From assembly GCA_030762935.1 (NCBI GenBank), contig CM060881.1, forward strand, positions 102,252,501 to 102,316,500: a stretch of DNA of 64,000 nucleotides. The letters are read 5' to 3'. The first letter of the stretch is position 1; each line of letters opens with the position of its first letter. Origin of the DNA: Hymenopus coronatus (lineage: Eukaryota > Arthropoda > Insecta > Mantodea > Hymenopodidae). Under the pieces are notes generated by a model, which was not told the origin of the DNA, ran no database searches, and was given only the letters and a program-made list of their open reading frames with translations. A program made the translations under genes and the position numbers. Positions 57,948 to 64,000 of the stretch are shown piece by piece.

Positions 57948-58675
57948 AGCAATGAGTTTAGTGAATCCAAAATCTCTACAGTTGTGATTTAACAATTTCC
58001 AAATTTCTATGGCTCTGAAGCGAAAATCCCTATCTATTTCTATCTATATTAATTTTATAACAGGGTTGATCTACTCACGCTTTTCGTCTGTGTTAGCACG
58101 TATTGTTTTTGAAATTTGTGTTTAGAGCTTTGATGTAGAAACAGTAATTACCGTTTGATCATTCAGCTATAAAAATCCTTGAATCGATCCAGTGGTGTTC
58201 CAGTAAAAGCCTAAATAAAACAGATCTAACCACGTGGACCCTGTATTCAGTCTACCGTAACAGCTATCCCTATTGAACTGCAAATAATCTGGCAATGTTT
58301 CTAGCTTTTGAAAATACATTAAATTGTGTTTAGATCTCAACGCTTATATAAGCATTGTTTCACGCTATAATCACATGCTTGTATTTGTCAGCAAACTGTG
58401 ATTAATGAATCAATATTACTGGTGCCATTAGCTTAAATATTTACTCTTAGATAAAACTGATTTTGACTTTACCAAACTCTTATATGTGTGAAGTATAGTA
58501 TTTTACGTAAAGCATAATCTACCTTGATGCTATACAAATGTTGTCAAACGGTTTTATAGGCGCATGCATGTAGCCAAAGGGCGCCGACACCAATTACGAA
58601 GATCTTTAGAGAAAGTGAAGCATTGCTCAAGAAAGCCCAGAGTTCGCTGAGAAAAGTAGACACTTCATCAAAGGA
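57948..58675. other. Unassigned sequence
   Basis: No feature recognised. Confidence 0.4.
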
Positions 58676-59435
58676 AAAATCTGTTGTGTTCTATTCGCAT
58701 AACTTTTTCTAGCTGTTCCAAGTGCAAACTATTCTTACTTTATCTAAATCATGCTTGCTAAACGAGATAAACATAAGCATAATTTGTGTTATTTCTTGCT
58801 TCAGTGTTAGTAAAAAGAGAAATAAGGGAATAAATTATGCTAATGCGATAGTCAAATGTTAAAATATGGTCGCTATATGAAATAATTGAGGTTCTGTTTG
58901 CCTTGCATGGTCCTGTTGGAGAAATGAAACCAATATCATCTCATAGACGGTCAACACTACAAGAAAAAACTATAGGACATACATTATGTGTTTTAACGAG
59001 ATCAAAATTTGTTACAGTTTAACCGTTTTGCAAATTCAGCAAAACTCGTCCAGAATAAAAAGCTCTTCAGAGGATATTCTAAGAAAGTTCTAAGTATACA
59101 TTTTATTTTGATGTAAATATGTTTAATATAACGTATTTGAATCAAAATCATTAGCCATTTTTAAAAAAAAAAGTTTTCAAAAATGTTTTCATGTAAAGAG
59201 TAGTCTTGTCCTTGGAAGACATTAAAAAAACACCAAGTTTGGTTTTTAACGGTCTTTTCGTTTTTGAGCTACGCTGTCCACAGACACAACCTTTTTTCAA
59301 AAATGCTTTTTTCGAACTCGGGGACCTTAAAAATATATTTCATCATGGAGTTTTTGAGTGGAATGCAATAGATACCTCCTCTTGACTATGTAAATTGTAT
59401 GTATATATACTATCTGTCTAGAGATAGTACAAAAT
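58676..59435 (+). mobile_element. Family A repeat, copy A24
   Basis: The head AAATCTGTTGTGTTCTATTCG is at 58678-58698, and the body contains GGAATAAATTATGCTAATGCG. The tail GTCTAGAGATAGTACAAAAT is at 59416-59435. The hairpin is partly replaced by short TA repeats. Confidence 0.82.
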
Positions 59436-59539
59436 ATCATTTAAGCAACTCGTCCGAATGAATCTGCGCATGCTTGTTGGCGCGGCCGGTGTGTGTTTTA
59501 TATAAAGAGGCTAAGTGTTTAAAGAGTATGACAGAAAAA
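59436..59539. other. Short spacer with a GC-rich patch
   Basis: GCGCATGCTTGTTGGCGCGG lies at 59466-59485. It is not assignable. Confidence 0.35.
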
Positions 59540-60151
59540 TATGAAGCGGTACATTTACATGATTCTCTTTACAATCCAACGAATTTATGTTAAAAAGTGT
59601 ATTCTTCCATCTACTTCGTGGTAATTCAGTTAAGCATCTGTAAAGGTGCTTTTATTATTTACTTCCGTGTAGATTCAACGGGATTAGGGGAATGCATAAC
59701 CGTAAGGCATAGTCAAATCTTTAAAGAGCTGGTCGTTCCTTTTCTTCGCTTGGCCAGCAGAAAGAAAAACAATAAGAGCTTTCAGTTTTAGAAAATTATA
59801 TGTTCGGGAAAATTGAAACCGATTACAAGGAATATCTATGAAAATTGTGCATTTGGTGAAATCTACATTTTTTAGTATGTCTCTTATCAATTAGACAAAA
59901 GAAGTGAACTTCACAAAATTCAAGATATACGTTCCATTTGTCATAAAAGCATATTTAATGTAGGATATTATCTTATCAACTCATGTTGAGCAATATTTTA
60001 AAATTATTTAGTTAAAATAAAAAATAAAAAGCTCAAGGTAAAGGATAATTGGAAATGAGGGAACAGTCTTGAAAATATTCCTGTAGCACCCTTGGGAGAT
60101 GCAAAACTACGAGAAATACATCAAATTTAGAATATAACAGACTTTTCCTTT
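59540..60151 (+). mobile_element. Family A repeat, copy A25, 3'-truncated
   Basis: The head GCGGTACATTTACATGATTC is near 59546. The body runs to AATATAACAGACTTTTCC, and is cut off exactly where the tail of minus-strand copy A26 begins. Confidence 0.72.
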
Positions 60152-61021
60152 TTACTTTCTCTACACGTACTATGTAATACTGTTTAGAAAAGGAATTGCA
60201 GCCCACTCAAAAAATCGATACAGATTTCACCGGAAATATATGCTTTATGGTATTCTGTATATAAAAAAAAAAAACATTTTCAGAAAAAGGTCCGTATATG
60301 TGTGTGTGTATGTTTGCTTGTCCGTGTGTCCGGGAACAGTATAATTTAAAAACGAAAAGTCGGTAAAATACCACACTTGGAATTTAAGTTTAACATCTTC
60401 CAGGGATGGGACACGAAGAATTTCAAAAAAGTCCCCCCACCTCTAACTACCCTTTCTTTACATGGAACTTTTTTTCGAACATTTTGATTTTATACAGAAC
60501 GACTAACGATTTTGATTAAAATATCGTATATTAAAGATATTTACCTGACAAATAAAATGTATGTCTTCAATTTTCTTAGTATAGCCTTTGAAGACCACTT
60601 TATTCTATATGAGTTTTACGGAATTTTGCACAGCTGATGAAAAAAACTTACCACACAAAAAATGTAGAGCACGTTAAAGCACACAATTTATGTTTTATGC
60701 ATTTGTTTCAAGGAGTTGATCATTTTTGAGATATTTCTTGATTTTGAATTCACCTTTAAAAACTTACACTTTTCTCATACAGGAATTTGTCAACTCCTGT
60801 CCATACAAACAAAGGAATTTCAGTCACATAGCAACCAGCTTTTGAGTATCACGTTAACCTATATTACTCCCTTATTTTGCTTCTACTTATAAGGAAGCAA
60901 GTAATAAGATTTTATGCTAATTTTTTCTAGATTAGCATAAAGTAAAATAGAAGCATAAATTTTCTAATAATACTTTGTTGAAGAGATGCAGAGAAAGTCA
61001 TGTGAATAGAACACAACATAT
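60152..61021 (-). mobile_element. Family A repeat, copy A26, full length
   Basis: The tail complement TTTTTACTTTCTCTACACG is at 60151-60169. The body has GGATGGGACACGAAG (60404) and the AACAAAGGAATTTCAGTCACAT block (60809). The head complement GTCATGTGAATAGAACACAAC is at 60997-61017. It abuts A27 in the same orientation. Confidence 0.87.
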
Positions 61022-61790
61022 TTTTGCTTTCTCTGCACGTACTATGTACATAGTGTATAGAGAAGGTATTGTATTCCACCAAAACATTCTATACCGAGAT
61101 TTCTCCGGAAATATGCGTTTTCGGGTCCCTTTATCAAAAGAAAAAACATCTTCAGATAAAGGTCCGTATGCCTGTAAACCCGTTAACTCAAAAACGAAAA
61201 TTCGGTAAAATACCAAACATGGTATTTAATTTAAATATCTTCCAAGGATGTGACACGAAGATTTTGAGAGAAATCCTACCACACCAACTATCCTTTACAT
61301 GGAAACATTTTTGAAAATTCTGATTTTCATAAAAATGGCTCTAAGATTTTATTTAAAGTATCTTATATTAAACATATTTACACGACAAATAAAATGTATA
61401 TCTTGAATTTTCTGGGAATAGGATCTGAAGGTCTCTTTATTCTGAATGAATTTTGTTGGGTAAGCCGTAAGAGATAAACAAACATTTATTACACAGAATT
61501 TGTAGATCTCGTTGTTACACACAATTTTTGTCATATACACTTTTTTCGTAGAGTTGACCCTTTTTTTGGGACATTCCTTGTTATTAGTTTGTTTTAAAAT
61601 ACATTTCACATTAGGACATTTGTCAACTTCTGGCAGTGCAAAGAAATGGGTTTCGTCCACATGGTATCCAGCTTTTAAAACATTTGTCTATCGTTCTTGT
61701 CTCATGCATTTGCTTATTTCCCTTCTACTTACAAGAAAACATTTTGTTTATCGCGATTAGCATGAAGTAGATAGAACAATATGCTCTCTG
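61022..61790 (-). mobile_element. Family A repeat, copy A27, head replaced by a (CT)n tract
   Basis: The tail keeps an almost perfect hairpin core (GTACTATGTACATAGTG at 61038-61054). The body runs to GATTAGCATGAAGTAGATAG (61756-61775), where a (CT)n tract takes over. Confidence 0.85.
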
Positions 61791-61809
61791 TCTCTGTCTG
61801 TCTCTCTCT

Positions 61810-61852
<43 letters not shown>
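61783..61852. repeat. (CT)n microsatellite
   Basis: About 70 bp of CT repeats with early CTGT interruptions. The minus-strand frame of alternating Arg-Glu across it is an artefact. Confidence 0.93.
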
Positions 61853-61853
<1 letters not shown>

Positions 61854-61954
61854 CACTAACAAACACATATAGGTGCGTTTTTTCTGAAAATGCTTGTTTT
61901 GATGAAAGGGACTTAGATAACATTTATTTCCAGTGAAATCTCTTTGACAAAAAT
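61853..61954 (+). mobile_element. Family A repeat, short plus-strand fragment
   Basis: AAAATGCTTGTTTTGATGAAAGGGACTT and TTTCCAGTGAAATCTC correspond to the region just before the family end. Confidence 0.6.
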
Positions 61955-62255
61955 TATGATAATTTTCGTTAATCTGCAGTAAAAATTGAGAGAAAATCAG
62001 TGAAAAATTGCTACACGAGGAACACTTGAAATATGGAAAATATGGGCGAAATAGATTGCTAGAAAATACGGTTTAAGTAGGGAGACTATTAATAAACATG
62101 TGTCTACCTAATTTATAGTTTCGTTTAATTGTTAGTCATATGCTTTATATTTTCTTAAAGTTTGGAACTCATGTCACGTTATTATGCAAAAACTAAGTAA
62201 AAAATAAAAATGTTTCACAAACGTTTGTAAAATTTGCAGATGCATTACCTGTGTC
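61955..62255. mobile_element. Element F, copy F3, partial
   Basis: GTGAAAAATTGC, GGTTTAAGTAGGGAGACTATTAATA, TTTCTTAAAGTTTGGAACT and the end TTGCAGATGCATTACC are shared in order with F1 and F2. Confidence 0.55.
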
Positions 62256-62274
62256 AAATAGGCGGGGACGGGGG

Positions 62275-62560
62275 AGGGAAGACTATTTAGAAGACTCTAC
62301 ACGAGAATTAAGAGTTGGTTTAGAGTGACTAAGATTGGGCACCTAGAAAGGCAGAAAAATAAATTATTTATGACACCGGGATTGCGAAAATGTCCACTCT
62401 GGGGGACAGGGAAAACATGCAACCATATTTTGGCAGAGTGCATAGATGCAGTATTATTAAGTAAGTATAATACCGGCACAAATACTTGAGTCCAATGGGA
62501 GAAAGAACGTTTACCTGGAGTTTATACTGTACGCTGAGCTTTACAAGATGAGGTCTGTTT
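62275..62560 (+). pseudogene. LINE C-terminal remnant with degenerate zinc knuckle
   Basis: Across broken frames the plus strand gives IGHLERQKNKLFMTPGLRKCPLWGTGK and then TCNHILAECIDAVLLSKY. This is the spacing of the zinc knuckle that follows RNase H in non-LTR retrotransposons, with the second Cys now Trp. Stops and frame changes surround it. The assignment is tentative because the fragment is short. Confidence 0.45.
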
Positions 62561-62934
62561 TATCTACGATTTGGTAAAGGAGGTTAATTGTCATGGAGGA
62601 TGGAAGAAGCCAGCACTCTAAATAATCCTTGTTTCGTATAAGCTTGCCCGCTGATATATAACCTTCCGCGTAAAATCTCCTACCACTTTCTCCTGATTGG
62701 CTAAGTACACATTTGTACTCGGTACCTTAAAATGGCTGCCCTCTCGTGCATTGGTAAATGCACTGAAGCCCTGACGCTCGGCTGCGGGCAACGGGAGCAA
62801 CTGCTACAGTGGCGGAACTAAGAATTTGTGCCTCAAGATCTCAGAATGATATAACAGAAACCGAAAAATTGTATTAAACTACACATTCACTCTTACTCAC
62901 ATAATAGAGTGAGAAATAGTATTATAACATCATA
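62561..62934. other. Unassigned GC-richer sequence with promoter-like words on the minus strand
   Basis: The minus strand has CCAATCAG (62700-62693) about 33 bp upstream of TATATATC (62660-62653). No initiator or reading frame of note follows. It could be a worn LTR or a chance arrangement. Confidence 0.3.
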
Positions 62935-63722
62935 CAGATAGCTCTAGCGAATATGTACAAGAGAAAGGTATTGTACACCAACCAAAAATTTCATACCGAG
63001 ATTTCACCGGAAGTATAGGTTTTGAGACCACCTGAATCAAAAAAAAAAAAAAAAAAAAAAACATTTTTAGAAAAAGGACAGTGTGTGTGTCCGCTCGTCT
63101 GGGTGTGTAAGTGTATGTGCTTAAGTTCAGTATCTGCCAAACTTGCGATACGAATATGTTTATAGAAAATCCCTCCAACCCAAATATTCTTTAAATATAA
63201 AAATTATCGAGAATTTTGATTTTCTCAAAAATGGCTCTAACAATTTTATTTAAAGTACCGTATTTTACAGGTATTTACATTATAAAATATATTTCTAATT
63301 TCCTGGGAATAGCTTCTGAAGCCGTCCTCATTCCGATTAACTTGCATAACTAGTAAACCGTAAGAGATAGTCAAAAGCGTACTGTACAGAAAATGTAGAT
63401 TTCGTCAAAACGCGCAATTTATGTCTTTTACATTTTAGTTTTAGAGATAACCGTTTTCAAGATGGTTACTGGTTTCAATTTTAACGTAGTATACTTTTCT
63501 GAGAAGAAAGTCGCCCGTGTTTCTTTTGTTTTATTCTGGCCAAGCAAATAAACTAATTTCAATGACAATCGCATCAGCTTTTAAACCATTTAACAAACGC
63601 TTTAGCATAGGGCATTCGTTTTGTTTCCTAATGCTGATAATACTGACCTCGACTAGCATGGAGTAGAAATAGGAATAATCCTTTGTAATAAGCTGAAGAA
63701 AGGAATGTGAGTGTAACCCCAC
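62935..63722 (-). mobile_element. Family A repeat, copy A28
   Basis: Tail GAATATGTACAAGAGAAAGG near 62947; an A tract at 63039-63060 sits in the GGGTCC-to-hairpin arm. CATAACTAGTAAACCGTAAGAG is near 63345, and the head complement GGAATGTGAGTGTAACCCC ends near 63720. Confidence 0.82.
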
Positions 63723-64000
63723 CTTTTTTTCTTATTATTGCTAGAAAATTAAATTAAGTAAATAAAAATACAGTACACACGTTTCACTAATTTTAACTAG
63801 CTAATGACACTACATTTTCTTACAGAGCGGAAATCTGTAGCGATTGTTACTCTTTTCTGTATCTAAGCATCTTTTTTAATAAGTATACCTTAGCTTGTAC
63901 ACTCAAATAGATTAAAAATACTCCTGAAAATACTTATCGTAGGATAACATCTTTTTGCTAATTCCGGCCACTTCTTCCTTGCTATGCTCTTAAAAGCGTA
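63723..64000. other. AT-rich sequence, nothing assignable
   Basis: No feature recognised up to the window end. Confidence 0.4.

Noticed and set aside
61729..61923. Minus-strand frame with Arg-Glu repeats
   Set aside because: Product of a (CT)n microsatellite.

Overview
This window is AT-rich eukaryotic DNA built almost entirely from transposable elements. I recognise no intact host gene, no operon-like gene spacing and no CRISPR. Several details point to an arthropod, most likely an insect: Tc1/mariner and pogo-like transposase relics of the kind common in insects, LINE RNase H/zinc-knuckle tails of insect type, several tRNA-derived SINE families, and a TATA plus TCAGTC initiator core promoter inside an LTR. 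The species cannot be settled from the sequence; a polyneopteran such as a cockroach, termite or stick insect is only a guess.

The dominant component is one non-coding interspersed family, called family A here. It is about 860 bp when complete and has about 28 full or partial copies on both strands, covering roughly a third of the window. It starts near ATCTGATGTGTTCC. About 20 bp in it carries a subterminal ACTTTCTCTA, matched by the inverted TAGAGAAAGT at the other end. It ends in a long hairpin built on CTATGTACATAG followed by AAAGTAAAAA. Copies abut head-to-tail at several places. This resembles non-autonomous Helentron/DINE-1-type elements, but that assignment is inference.

Layout. 0-8 kb: A copies and a SINE. 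8.3-10.07 kb: a decayed tandem satellite of about 73 bp, interrupted by a fold-back SINE and a trinucleotide tract. 10-15.4 kb: A copies and a dead pogo-like transposase gene split by an A copy just after its start codon, followed by a palindromic hairpin. 17-30 kb: A copies, an LTR with a clear core promoter (22.2-22.5 kb), SINE pieces and a LINE tail. 30-34.3 kb: SINEs, including a young copy with a perfect 13-bp target duplication, plus sequence I cannot assign. 34-39.9 kb: A copies, an internally deleted mariner relic, and two LTRs, one carrying heat-shock-element motifs. 41-42.3 kb: two back-to-back LINE tails. 43-45.5 kb: a GC-richer island and an A copy carrying two nested insertions. 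47-50 kb: a SINE and a dead mariner. 52-54.4 kb: an A copy and a second LTR with perfect tandem heat-shock elements. 54.4-57.2 kb is mostly unassigned. 57-63.7 kb: a dense run of A copies, a (CT)n tract and another LINE tail.

No genes here work together in a pathway. The biological content is a history of nested insertions, plus promoter motifs carried by LTRs. The strongest leads are the two related LTRs that both keep heat-shock-factor site arrays upstream of their TATA boxes, and the tandem-forming family A. All repeat boundaries were read by eye and may be off by tens of bases.
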